Origin: Gemmatimonadota bacterium
GTDB lineage: Bacteria > Gemmatimonadota > Gemmatimonadetes > Gemmatimonadales > GWC2-71-9
DNA: 16,067 nucleotides
NCBI GenBank assembly: GCA_003222235.1
Contig: QHVD01000004.1
Span: forward strand, 1 to 16,067
Direction of reading: 5' to 3'
Shown one piece after another: positions 1-9,419 of the stretch. The number at the start of each line of letters is the position of its first letter. Within the stretch, counting starts at the first letter, position 1. Below the pieces are notes generated by a model. It was not told where the DNA came from. It made no database searches and worked only from the letters and a program-made list of their open reading frames with translations. The translations under genes were made by a program, and so were the position numbers.

Positions 1-572
1 GGACCGGCGTTCAGGCCCCCGAGCCCGACGACGACGTTGCGCAGGGCCCGGTCGTTCATGTCGATGGTGCGGGGCCAGGTGATGCGGCGCGTGTCGAGGC
101 CGAGGCCGTTGCCGTGGTGGAGGTGGGCGTCGAGCATCGCGGAGAGGAGGTTGTGCGCGCTCGCGATGGCATGGAAGTCGCCCGTGAAGTGCAGATTGAT
201 GTCCTCCATCGGGACCACCTGCGCGTAGCCGCCGCCGCACGCGCCTCCCTTCACGCCGAACACCGGCCCGAGCGACGGCTCGCGCATGCAGAGGGCCGCA
301 TGCTTCCCGAGCTTCCGGAGCGCCTGGGTCACGCCCACCGTCACGGTGGACTTCCCCTCGCCCGCGGGCGTGGGGTTGATGCCCGTGACGAGGACCAGGC
401 GCCCCTTCGGCTCGCGGCGCGCCAGCGCCTTCAGGAGCACTTTCGCTTTGTACTTGCCGTACAGCTCGACTTCGTCCTCCTTGAGGCCGAGCTCGGCGGC
501 GATGTCGGCGAGCGGGCGCAGCCTCGCGGCCTGGGCGATCGCGATGTCGGTCGGCACCTGCACGGCGGTCAC
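1..572 (-). CDS. fhs: Formate--tetrahydrofolate ligase, N-terminal part (cut by left edge)
   Basis: ATP-dependent ligation of formate to tetrahydrofolate, giving 10-formyl-THF for purine, fMet and one-carbon metabolism; cytosolic. About 190 residues are visible and the 3' end lies outside the window; the full family is about 550 residues. The visible part has the family P-loop TPAGEGKST (residues 68-76), then MREPSLGPVFGVKGG (96-110) and the glycine-rich GGGYAQVVPMEDINLHFTGD (113-132), followed by an AHNLLSAMLDAHLHHGN segment. These are strong FTHFS signatures. The start is GTG at 572, inside a GTGA overlap with the tatD stop, which implies translational coupling. No stop codon interrupts the frame to base 1. 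Its identity is not in doubt; how the gene ends cannot be seen. Confidence 0.95.
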   Translation of the reverse strand, partial: MTAVQVPTDIAIAQAARLRPLADIAAELGLKEDEVELYGKYKAKVLLKALARREPKGRLVLVTGINPTPAGEGKSTVTVGVTQALRKLGKHAALCMREPSLGPVFGVKGGACGGGYAQVVPMEDINLHFTGDFHAIASAHNLLSAMLDAHLHHGNGLGLDTRRITWPRTIDMNDRALRNVVVGLGGLNAG

Positions 573-1387
573 GAGCGATCCTCCACGGTTGGCGCAGGCG
601 ACGCCGTCAGAGCGCCGGCAGCCACGCCGGCGCCGAAGACCCGCCGGGCGTTCGCCGTGGTCTGTCGCACCACGGCGTCGTACGGCTCGCCGCGCGCGCC
701 GGCCAGCGCCTGCGCCACCTCGCGCACGAACGCGGGCTCGTTGCGCCGGCCGCGGTGCGGCACCGGCGCGAGATAGGGAGCGTCCGTCTCGACCAGGAGG
801 CGGTCGGCCGGGCAGGCGGACACGCAGTCGGTCTGCTTCCAGCTTCTGAAGGTCACCATGCCGCTGAACGAGAAGTACGCGCCCACCTGGAGCCCCGCGT
901 CGAACACGCTCGGGCCCGCACTGAACGAATGCAACACGAGAGCCGGCACGCGCTCGCCCCACTCGCGGACCAGCGCGGCCAGGTCCTCGTCCGCCTCGCG
1001 GGCGTGCACCACGACGGGCTTCCCGAGCTCGGCCCCGAGGGCGAGCTGCGCCTCGAACGCGCGTCGCTGCGCGTCGCGCGGCGAGTGGTCGTAATGGTAA
1101 TCGAGGCCCGTCTCCCCCACAGCCACTACTTCGGGTAGGGCGAGCAATGCTTTGAGGCGGGCCGCCGCCGCCGGCGACCACGTCTTCGCCTCGTGCGGAT
1201 GGACCCCGGCCGTCGCCGACAGGCCGGGCCGCGCTCGAGCGAGGGAGAGGGCCCGCTCGCTGTCCTCGACCGTCGTGCCGACGACGACCACGTGGCCGAC
1301 GCCGGCCCCCCGCGCGCGCTCCAGCACGGCGTCCCGGTCCGGGTCGAACGCCGGGTCGCCGAGGTGGCAATGGGTGTCGACGAGCAA
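569..1387 (-). CDS. tatD: TatD-family metal-dependent hydrolase / DNase
   Basis: Cytosolic TIM-barrel amidohydrolase-superfamily enzyme; TatD proteins are metal-dependent 3'-5' exonucleases linked to DNA repair and degradation. The 272 residues match the family length. All expected metal ligands are visible: DTHCHL (His6, His8), GVHPHEA (62-68), VGETGLDY with Glu92, VVVHARE with His128, LHSFSAG with His153 and ETDAPYLAPVPHRG with Asp202. The start is TTG at 1387: an in-frame TAG (the secF stop) lies 12 nt upstream with only CAC CTA GCA CCC between, so no earlier start exists. No clear Shine-Dalgarno is present, so initiation probably depends on coupling to secF. The last residues overlap the fhs GTG by 4 nt. 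The substrate in this organism is unknown; alternatives within COG0084 cannot be separated by sequence alone. Confidence 0.93.
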   Translation of the reverse strand: MLVDTHCHLGDPAFDPDRDAVLERARGAGVGHVVVVGTTVEDSERALSLARARPGLSATAGVHPHEAKTWSPAAAARLKALLALPEVVAVGETGLDYHYDHSPRDAQRRAFEAQLALGAELGKPVVVHAREADEDLAALVREWGERVPALVLHSFSAGPSVFDAGLQVGAYFSFSGMVTFRSWKQTDCVSACPADRLLVETDAPYLAPVPHRGRRNEPAFVREVAQALAGARGEPYDAVVRQTTANARRVFGAGVAAGALTASPAPTVEDRS

Positions 1388-1389
1388 GG

Positions 1390-1403
1390 GTGCTAGGTGC
1401 TAG
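1390..1403. repeat. 7-bp tandem duplication at secF/tatD junction
   Basis: The plus strand reads GTGCTAG twice in direct tandem. On the coding strand this yields two copies of CTAGCAC; one TAG is the secF stop codon. The duplication fills the whole 12-nt spacer before the tatD TTG start. Confidence 0.7.
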
Positions 1404-2401
1404 ACCGTCGCTTTCGACCGGGGCGGCGCCGCCGGCGCGGCCTGCGGCTCGGCGGCGGGCTTCAAGGCCCGGGCGCCGCGCGCGTCCTCGCCGGGCCAGC
1501 GCTTCTCGATATACATGAGGATGGGCGCCGCGATGTAGATGGACGAGAACGTGCCCGTGAAGATCGCGAAGGTCATCACCAGCGCGAACGGCCGGAGCAC
1601 CTCGCCCGCGAGGAGCACCAGGGCGAGCGTGGTCGCCATCGTGGTCCCGTGGGTCAGCACCGAGCGCGGCAGCGTCTCGTTGATCGACAGATTCAGGATC
1701 TCGTACAGGTTCTGGCGCCGGTACTTGTGCAGGTTCTCGCGCACTCGGTCGAAGATGATGATCGTGTCGTTGAGCGAGTACCCCACCATCGTCAGCACCG
1801 CGCCCACCACGACGAGGCTGACCTCCAGGTTCAAGTAGCGGATGAACGCGATGGTCGTGAGGATATCGTGGAACGTGGCGAGCACCGCCGCCAGGCCGAA
1901 GCGCCACTCGAAGCGGATCGCGAGGTAGATCAGGGTGACGACGAACGAGAAGAAGATCGCCAGGAACGCCTTTCCCTGAAGCTCCCGGCCCACCTTCGGG
2001 CCGACGGCCTCGGTTCGCACGATCTTGTACTGCCCCGCGCCCAGCCCGGCCGCGAGCGCCGAGTCCACGGCCTGCGCGGTGGCCTCGGTCGTGGGCTCGG
2101 CCGCGCGCTCGGCCGATCGGCCCACCCGGGCGCGAACCACGTAGTCGGTGGGGTCCCCGAACTGCTGAATCTCGGCGTCGCGGATCCCCGCCGCGTCGAG
2201 CGCGCTCCGGATCTTGCCGGTCCCCACCGGCTGGGTCGTCTCGACCTGGATCAGCGTGCCGCCGGTGAACTCGATGCTGTAGTTCAGGCCGTGCACGAGG
2301 AAGAGCGCGAGCCCCGGGATGATGATGGCCGCCGTGAGCCCGTAGGCCCAGCGGCGCCATTTGATGAAATCGTAGCTGGCGTTGGCGAAGAGGCGGATCA
2401 T
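1400..2401 (-). CDS. secF: Protein translocase subunit SecF
   Basis: Inner-membrane RND-type partner of SecD; the pair uses proton motive force to pull secreted proteins out of SecYEG on the periplasmic side. The 333-residue protein has the expected plan: TM1 around residues 18-37, the periplasmic motif YSIEFTGGTLIQV (41-53), a short periplasmic domain (about 55-140), then five TM segments. These carry AIRFEWRFGLAAVLATFHD (161-179), VVGAVLTMVGYSLNDTIIIFDRVREN (198-223) and the LPRSVLTHGTT loop. The C-terminal tail (about 303-333) is Ala/Pro-rich and cytosolic. The ATG start is 1 nt after the secD TGA (TGAGATG), so it is coupled to secD. Confidence 0.97.
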   Translation of the reverse strand: MIRLFANASYDFIKWRRWAYGLTAAIIIPGLALFLVHGLNYSIEFTGGTLIQVETTQPVGTGKIRSALDAAGIRDAEIQQFGDPTDYVVRARVGRSAERAAEPTTEATAQAVDSALAAGLGAGQYKIVRTEAVGPKVGRELQGKAFLAIFFSFVVTLIYLAIRFEWRFGLAAVLATFHDILTTIAFIRYLNLEVSLVVVGAVLTMVGYSLNDTIIIFDRVRENLHKYRRQNLYEILNLSINETLPRSVLTHGTTMATTLALVLLAGEVLRPFALVMTFAIFTGTFSSIYIAAPILMYIEKRWPGEDARGARALKPAAEPQAAPAAPPRSKATV

Positions 2402-2402
2402 C

Positions 2403-4055
2403 TCAGACGCTCAGGGTAGCCATGTCCGGCCGGCGCTGGAGCCAGATCATGTAGAAGGTCCGAACCACGAAGATGGCGGTGACCATCGACGCCGCGATGC
2501 CGATGATCAGCGTGATGGCGAAGCCCTGCACCGGGCCCGTCCCCACTAAGTAGAGGATGAACGCGGTGAGCGCGGTGCTGACGTTGGAGTCGATGATCGC
2601 GCTCATCGCGTGCTTGAACCCTTCGTCCACGGCGGTCCGCACGAGTTTGCCGTGCTGCAGCTCCTCCCGGATGCGCTCGAAGATCAGCACGTTCGCGTCC
2701 ACGGCGATGCCCACCGAGAGCGCCAGTCCGGCGAGCCCCGGGAGGGTGAGCGTGGCGTGGAAGCCGGCGAGCCCGGCGAGGACGAACACCACGTACAGCC
2801 CGAGCGCCGCCACGGCGAGCGCGCCCGACACCCGGTAATAGACGAGCATGATCAACACCACGAGGATCACGCCGACGATGCCGGCGCGGATCCCGTCGGC
2901 GATCGAATCCTTGCCGAGCGACGGCCCGATGCTGCGCTCCTCCACGATCGTGAGCGGCGCGGGGAGGGCGCCGGCGCGCAGCACGAGCGCCAGGTCCTGC
3001 GCGTCCTGCAGCGGCCGGTTCCCGAGCTCGATCTGGCCGCGCTGGCCGATCTGACTCTTGATGACAGGCGGCTGGCCCTGGACGCGGCCGTCGAGAATGA
3101 TGGCCATGTAGTCGTTGACGTGGCGCCCGGTCTCGCGCTCGAAGATCCGCCCGCCGCGCCGCGACAGCACGAAGTCCACCACCGATTGGTTGGTCATCTG
3201 GTCGCGCCGCGCCGTCGCCTTCTCGAGCTCCTCGCCCGTGATGATGGGCCGGTCTTCGACGACGTAGAGCGCGCGGAACGCGCGCGCGCCGCGCGACTGG
3301 ACGTCCGTCCCCCACTTCAGCTCGAACCCGCGCGGGATCAGCCGCTGCACCTCGGGCCGGGCGAGCAGGCTTTCCGCCGCCGGCACCTGCTCTTCGGGCA
3401 CGAGGAACTCCCCGGCCAGCCCGCCCTGGTACAAGAGCGACGACAGCGGTCCGGGCTGGTTCAGCTCGCTCGTGTCCGGCTGCGCCTGCTTCGCCTTCTC
3501 CTTCTCCTTCTTCTTCTCCCGTTTCGTGGTGTCCGAGCCGAACAATTGCGCCACGTTGGTCGCCGCCTGTCCCGGCGTTTTCACCCCCGCCCGGCGCAGG
3601 GCCTTGTCGATCTCCGGCACCGCGTCGCGGAACAGGTTCTTCATGTCCGTGATGCGAAACTCGAGAAAGGCGGTGCGCTGGATGATGCTCTTGGCGCGCG
3701 CCGGGTCCTTCTCGCCCGCGACCTCCACGATCAGGCGGCAGCGCCCGACGATCTGCACCACGGGCTCGGTAACGCCGAACTCGTCGATCCGGCTCCGCAC
3801 CACGCGCTCGGCGCGTTGGATGGCGTCGGCGCAGTCGGGGATCGGACCCTTCGACTGGTCCACCTCGAGGGCGAGGTGAATGCCGCCCTGCAGATCGAGG
3901 CCGAGGTTGATGGGGATGCGCCGGACGGAGGTGTCCTTCATCCGTCCCGTGCCGGCATCGCGCACGCGCTGAGTGCTGCTGGTCGGAATCAACGCCCAGA
4001 TGCTGAGGGCGAGCAGGATCCCGATCGTGATCAACCGTGATCGAATGGTTCGCAT
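2403..4055 (-). CDS. secD: Protein translocase subunit SecD
   Basis: Inner-membrane Sec translocon motor subunit working with SecF. The 550 residues include TM1 (about 7-24), the hallmark INLGLDLQGGIHLALEV (49-65), a large periplasmic P1 domain, the VVRSRIDEFGV segment (85-95), and a C-terminal block of five TM segments starting near residue 386. That block contains LTLPGLAGLALSVGIAVDAN (436-455) followed by VLIFERIREEL and NVSTALTAFILY. P1 carries an unusual Lys/Glu-rich stretch (about residues 177-192). The ATG start at 4055 is preceded by a run of seven G on the coding strand, suitable as a Shine-Dalgarno; the run overlaps the ribF stop. The neighbour secF follows after 1 nt. Confidence 0.97.
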   Translation of the reverse strand: MRTIRSRLITIGILLALSIWALIPTSSTQRVRDAGTGRMKDTSVRRIPINLGLDLQGGIHLALEVDQSKGPIPDCADAIQRAERVVRSRIDEFGVTEPVVQIVGRCRLIVEVAGEKDPARAKSIIQRTAFLEFRITDMKNLFRDAVPEIDKALRRAGVKTPGQAATNVAQLFGSDTTKREKKKEKEKAKQAQPDTSELNQPGPLSSLLYQGGLAGEFLVPEEQVPAAESLLARPEVQRLIPRGFELKWGTDVQSRGARAFRALYVVEDRPIITGEELEKATARRDQMTNQSVVDFVLSRRGGRIFERETGRHVNDYMAIILDGRVQGQPPVIKSQIGQRGQIELGNRPLQDAQDLALVLRAGALPAPLTIVEERSIGPSLGKDSIADGIRAGIVGVILVVLIMLVYYRVSGALAVAALGLYVVFVLAGLAGFHATLTLPGLAGLALSVGIAVDANVLIFERIREELQHGKLVRTAVDEGFKHAMSAIIDSNVSTALTAFILYLVGTGPVQGFAITLIIGIAASMVTAIFVVRTFYMIWLQRRPDMATLSV

Positions 4056-4060
4056 CGCAA

Positions 4061-4067
4061 CCCCCCC
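4061..4067 (-). promoter_or_regulatory. G-run ribosome binding site of secD
   Basis: Seven consecutive G on the coding strand end 5 nt before the secD ATG, and the first one is the last base of the ribF TAG stop. It resembles a GGGGGG-type anti-SD match rather than the canonical AGGAGG. Confidence 0.55.
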
Positions 4068-4975
4068 TACCGGCTGAGGATCTGGCGCGCCGCCGCGGCG
4101 TCGCGCTCGAGCTGTTCGATGAGCATCTCACGGGACGGGAAGGGCTGGACGTCCCGCAACCGGCGCACCCACTCCACCTTCACCGGCTCGCCGTACAACT
4201 CCCCGGCGAAGTCGAACAGATGGATCTCGAGGGCCCGCGCCGTCACCCCGAAGGTCGGCCGCGGCCCCTGGTTCATCATCCCACCATAGCGTTTCCCACT
4301 TCCCGTTTCTCGTTCCCCGACGTCGACCCAGACCGCGTACACGCCGTCGGGGGGCAGCAGCTTGCGGGGATCGGGCGGCGCGAGGTTGATGGTCGGGATC
4401 CCGATCGTCCGCCCGCGTCCCGCGCCCCGCTCGACCACGCCCGTGAGGGCATAGCGCCGGCCGAGCCAGCGCTCCGCCGCCGCCAGGTCACCGTGCGCCA
4501 CCGCGGTGCGGATCAGCGACGACGAGATCGGCCGGCCGTCGTCGCGCACGGGATCTACGACGTCCACGGCGAACCCGTCCTCCTGGGCCAGCCGCCGCAC
4601 CAGCGCGACGTCCCCCGCGCGCCCCCGCCCGAACCCGTGATCGTATCCCAGCACGAGCTCCTGCATCCCGAACCGCCCTCGCAGCACCTGCCGCACGAAA
4701 TCCTCGGGCGCGAGCCCCGCGAGCTCCGGCGTGAACGGCAACATCTCCACGCGGTCCAACCCGAGCCCTGTCAAGATGTCCCGCTTCTCCTCCGGCAGCG
4801 TCAGGAGCCTGGGCGCCGCCGGTGGGTTCACGACCTCGAGCGGGTGCCGGTCGAACGTTATCAGGACGCTCTGGAGTCCACGCGCGCCGGCCCGCCGCGC
4901 GATCTCCGCCAGCACCGCCTGGTGCCCCCGGTGGACGCCGTCGAAGGTACCGATAGTGGCGACCGCGCCGCTCAT
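4067..4975 (-). CDS. ribF: Bifunctional riboflavin kinase / FMN adenylyltransferase
   Basis: Converts riboflavin to FMN and then FAD with two ATP; cytosolic. It is 302 residues, normal for the family. The N-terminal adenylyltransferase domain shows IGTFDGVHRGHQAVL (8-22), the LITFDRHPLEVV strand, GYDHGFGRGRAGD (110-122) and ISSSLIRTAV (150-159). The C-terminal kinase domain shows LTGVVERGAGRGRTIGIPTINL (177-198) and GPRPTFG (237-243), then LEIHLFDF. The ATG at 4975 lies in an ATGA overlap with the truB stop. The same frame stays open far upstream, but that extension is antisense-free shadow inside truB and has no family similarity. A loop at residues 219-230 (GERETGSGKRYG) is low-complexity and resembles an insert in neighbouring TruB. 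Confidence 0.96.
   Translation of the reverse strand: MSGAVATIGTFDGVHRGHQAVLAEIARRAGARGLQSVLITFDRHPLEVVNPPAAPRLLTLPEEKRDILTGLGLDRVEMLPFTPELAGLAPEDFVRQVLRGRFGMQELVLGYDHGFGRGRAGDVALVRRLAQEDGFAVDVVDPVRDDGRPISSSLIRTAVAHGDLAAAERWLGRRYALTGVVERGAGRGRTIGIPTINLAPPDPRKLLPPDGVYAVWVDVGERETGSGKRYGGMMNQGPRPTFGVTARALEIHLFDFAGELYGEPVKVEWVRRLRDVQPFPSREMLIEQLERDAAAARQILSR
4291..4319. repeat. Degenerate GAAACGGGA-type low-complexity insert in ribF
   Basis: On the coding strand this stretch is built of GGGAA/GAAACG-like words and encodes GERETGSGKR in a loop of the riboflavin kinase domain. It shares GAAACGGGA and the peptide RETG with the tandem repeat in truB about 770 bp away. Confidence 0.5.
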
Positions 4976-5829
4976 TCCTCCGCCACCACGAGGCGGGCCT
5001 TGAGCAGGTCCCCGACGACTTGCGCCACGGCTACGAGCTTCCCCTCGGCGAACAGGGCCACGTGTCCCGTTTCCCGTGTCCCGTTTCCCGCCGGCACCGG
5101 CCTCCCGTGAAGCACGGCGTCCCGCTCGCCTCGGTCCAGGTCCCGGCGCGGCAGCTCGGCCACCAGTTCGCCCGAGTCCCGGAGATCCCCGGCCGTCACG
5201 ACACCCGCCGGGACCGCGTCCGCCAGGCGAAACGGCCCGACAGCCGTCCGGGTCAGGATCGCGAGATGCGCCCCGCAGCCCAAGGCGGCGCCTACGTCGC
5301 GGGCGAGGGAGCGCAGATAGGTGCCTCCGCTGACCGTGGCGCGAAACGCGACGTCGGGCGGCTCGAACCGCACCAGCTCGAGCTCCGCCACGTGCACCCG
5401 CCGCGGCGCCAGCGTGACGGTCTCGCCGCGCCGCGCGCGCCGGTACGACCGCTCGCCCTGGACCTTCACCGCCGAGTACGCCGGAGGGCGCTGCTCGTAG
5501 GCCCCGCGGAAGGCCGCCAGCGCCTCTTCCACCCGCCTCCGGTCGAGCGTCCGCCAGGCCTCGGACGTGGCGAGCACTTCGCCGGTCGCATCGTCGCTGG
5601 CCGTGGTCGTGCCGAGGCGGATCACGCCTTCGTAAGCCTTGCGCCACGCGCTCGCGAACGGCGCGAGCCGCGTCGCCCGTCCCACCACCAGGACGAGCAG
5701 TCCGGCAGCGCTGGGATCGAGCGTGCCCAGGTGGCCGACCCGGCGCGTTGCGAGGGCGCGGCGCACGGTGTCCACCACATCGTGCGAGGTCGGCCCGTGG
5801 GGGCCGCCCGGCTTGGCCACGAGCGCCAC
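4972..5829 (-). CDS. truB: tRNA pseudouridine(55) synthase TruB
   Basis: Isomerises U55 to pseudouridine in the T-loop of tRNAs. The conserved KPGGPHGPTSHDVV (6-19), the catalytic Asp38 in GHLGTLDPSAAGLL (32-45), YEGVIRLG (66-73), the RNA-binding RPPAYSAVKVQGERSYRRAR (114-133) and SGGTYLRSLARDVG (167-180) are all present. The C-terminal region holds a PUA-like fold remnant. GTG at 5829 is the first conventional start, giving 285 residues, but it cuts off the SG of the usual family N-terminus. A CTG at 5841 in the same frame restores ISGVALVAKP, forms a CTGA overlap with the rbfA stop, and has an AAGGAG 8 nt upstream. I think that start is at least as likely (289 residues). Residues 248-256 come from a 14-bp tandem repeat. 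Confidence 0.95.
   Translation of the reverse strand: MALVAKPGGPHGPTSHDVVDTVRRALATRRVGHLGTLDPSAAGLLVLVVGRATRLAPFASAWRKAYEGVIRLGTTTASDDATGEVLATSEAWRTLDRRRVEEALAAFRGAYEQRPPAYSAVKVQGERSYRRARRGETVTLAPRRVHVAELELVRFEPPDVAFRATVSGGTYLRSLARDVGAALGCGAHLAILTRTAVGPFRLADAVPAGVVTAGDLRDSGELVAELPRRDLDRGERDAVLHGRPVPAGNGTRETGHVALFAEGKLVAVAQVVGDLLKARLVVAEE
5061..5090. repeat. 14-bp perfect tandem repeat inside truB
   Basis: CGTGTCCCGTTTCC occurs twice in tandem (5061-5074, 5075-5088) plus two further matching bases. Because 14 is not a multiple of 3, the two copies are read in different frames and give the loop GNGTRETGH just before the C-terminal domain of TruB. Confidence 0.8.
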
Positions 5830-5837
5830 ACCCGAGA

Positions 5838-6197
5838 TCAGCCCGCGCTCTCCTTGATCTCCCGCAGCAGCCGCTCGATCCGCAAGGCATGCTCGAGCCC
5901 GCGGTCCAGCTCGAACCGGAGCTCCGGGCTGGTGCGGAGGGGGAGCTCCCTGGACAGGCGGGCGCGCAAGAACCGCGCGGCACTCGCCAGACCCTCGAGC
6001 GTGCGCGCCTGTTCCTCCTCGGCTCCCAGCACGCTCACGCGCACCGTCGCGTGCGCCAGGTCGGCGGACACGTCCACGCCCGTCACGGTCACGAACCCGA
6101 TCCGCGGATCGCGCACGTTACTGGTGAGGAACTGGGCCACCGTTTCCCGGATCAGCTCGGCCACCCGCTCGGGGCGGTGGCTGCGGCGTCGCGCCAT
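5838..6197 (-). CDS. rbfA: 30S ribosome-binding factor RbfA
   Basis: Small KH-like factor that binds the 30S subunit and helps late 16S rRNA 5'-end maturation and cold adaptation. The 119 residues fit the family. Visible signatures are the N-terminal RPERVAELIRETVAQFL (8-24), DPRIGFVTVTGVDVSADLAHA (30-50) and the C-terminal LRFELDRGLEHALRIERLL (92-110). The ATG at 6197 follows the DUF503 TAG by one nucleotide. The stop overlaps a possible CTG start of truB. It lies in the common infB-rbfA-truB order. Confidence 0.96.
   Translation of the reverse strand: MARRRSHRPERVAELIRETVAQFLTSNVRDPRIGFVTVTGVDVSADLAHATVRVSVLGAEEEQARTLEGLASAARFLRARLSRELPLRTSPELRFELDRGLEHALRIERLLREIKESAG
5850..5855 (-). promoter_or_regulatory. 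Shine-Dalgarno AAGGAG supporting a CTG start of truB
   Basis: AAGGAG lies within the last codons of rbfA. Its distance to a CTG at 5841 is 8 nt, an optimal spacing, whereas the GTG at 5829 is 20 nt away. This is the best SD match at any of the internal junctions apart from that of infB. Confidence 0.5.
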
Positions 6198-6198
6198 G

Positions 6199-6480
6199 CT
6201 AGAGGAAGCTCGTGCTCGTGTCCAGGATGCGCGCCCCGGCCGCCGCCTCGACCAGGCGATCGGCTTCGCGGAGCACGCGCTCGGCGTGGATCCGATCGTT
6301 CGACACCACGCACACCGTCAGTTCCGCCCGCTGCCAAAGATCATTGTGCGCCGTCTCGGCGGCCGAGACGTTGAAACGGTTGTGGAGCCGGTCCTTGAGG
6401 CTCTTCAGGACGTGGCGCTTTTCCTTCAGGGACTGGCACCCGTGCAGGTGCAGGTCCCAGGTGATCACGCCGACCACCAC
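6199..6480 (-). CDS. DUF503 / YlxP-like protein
   Basis: 93-residue protein of the DUF503 family, typically encoded between infB and rbfA. The family signature is visible: VVGVITWDLHLHGCQSLKEK (2-21) followed by RHVLKSLKDRLHNRFNVSAAE, then LTVCVVSND and a terminal helix. Molecular function is not established; the position inside the ribosome-maturation operon suggests a role in translation or ribosome biogenesis (a link to RbfA has been proposed for YlxP). The start is GTG at 6480, 3 nt after the infB TGA; GTG at 6477 is an alternative. No strong SD is seen, so coupling to infB is likely. Confidence 0.9.
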   Translation of the reverse strand: MVVGVITWDLHLHGCQSLKEKRHVLKSLKDRLHNRFNVSAAETAHNDLWQRAELTVCVVSNDRIHAERVLREADRLVEAAAGARILDTSTSFL

Positions 6481-6483
6481 GGG

Positions 6484-9113
<2,630 letters not shown>

Positions 9114-9117
<4 letters not shown>

Positions 9118-9419
9118 TCACTCCTCCCAAGACGCAATAACCCGCGGGCCAACCCCGCGTCCGCCACTCCGACCGCCTGTACCGGGCGCCGACCCAGCCC
9201 CGCCCCCAGGTCGAGCGCGGCGGGCCCCGCCAGGACCGACACCCCGCGCGCCCGGGCCAGACGCTCCACCTTTTCCCGAGTGCGCGCACTCGCATCCGCG
9301 GCGAGCACCACGCAGGAGAGCCCGTCCCGCTGCAACTGGGCGCGCACCCCCGTCACCCCGACGACCACCCGTCCGGCCCGCAGCCCGAGACCGAGCAGCC
9401 GGATCAGCTTACCGCTCAC
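9114..9419 (-). CDS. L7Ae-family ribosomal-like protein YlxQ
   Basis: 101-residue protein of the L7Ae/L30e/S12e/Gadd45 family, usually encoded between nusA and infB and thought to bind structured RNA (kink-turn or ribosomal). Visible signatures are LIRLLGLGLRAGRVVVG (5-21) and the strand-helix CVVLAADASARTREKVERL (36-54). GVSVL and the PVQAVGVADAGLA end (79-91) follow. The start is GTG at 9419 in a GTGA overlap with nusA, and its stop is in a GTGA overlap with infB. No YlxR (RnpM-like) gene lies between nusA and this gene, although it is often there. Exact RNA target unknown. Confidence 0.88.
9121..9128 (-). promoter_or_regulatory. Strong Shine-Dalgarno of infB
   Basis: GGGAGGAG on the coding strand, within the last codons of ylxQ, lies 3 nt upstream of the infB GTG. 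Together with the GTGA overlap it fixes the GTG at 9117 as the start. Confidence 0.65.

Noticed and set aside
114..849. Plus-strand frames at the left end
   Set aside because: They are antisense to fhs and tatD, whose minus-strand translations carry complete family signatures.
2398..4131. Minus-strand frame of 577 codons overlapping secD
   Set aside because: Out-of-frame shadow of secD, Arg/Gly/Ala-rich with no membrane segments; secD itself has all family motifs.
4976..5983. Upstream extension of the ribF frame
   Set aside because: The frame is open by GC bias through truB and into rbfA, but only the part from 4975 is similar to RibF, and the ATGA overlap marks the start.
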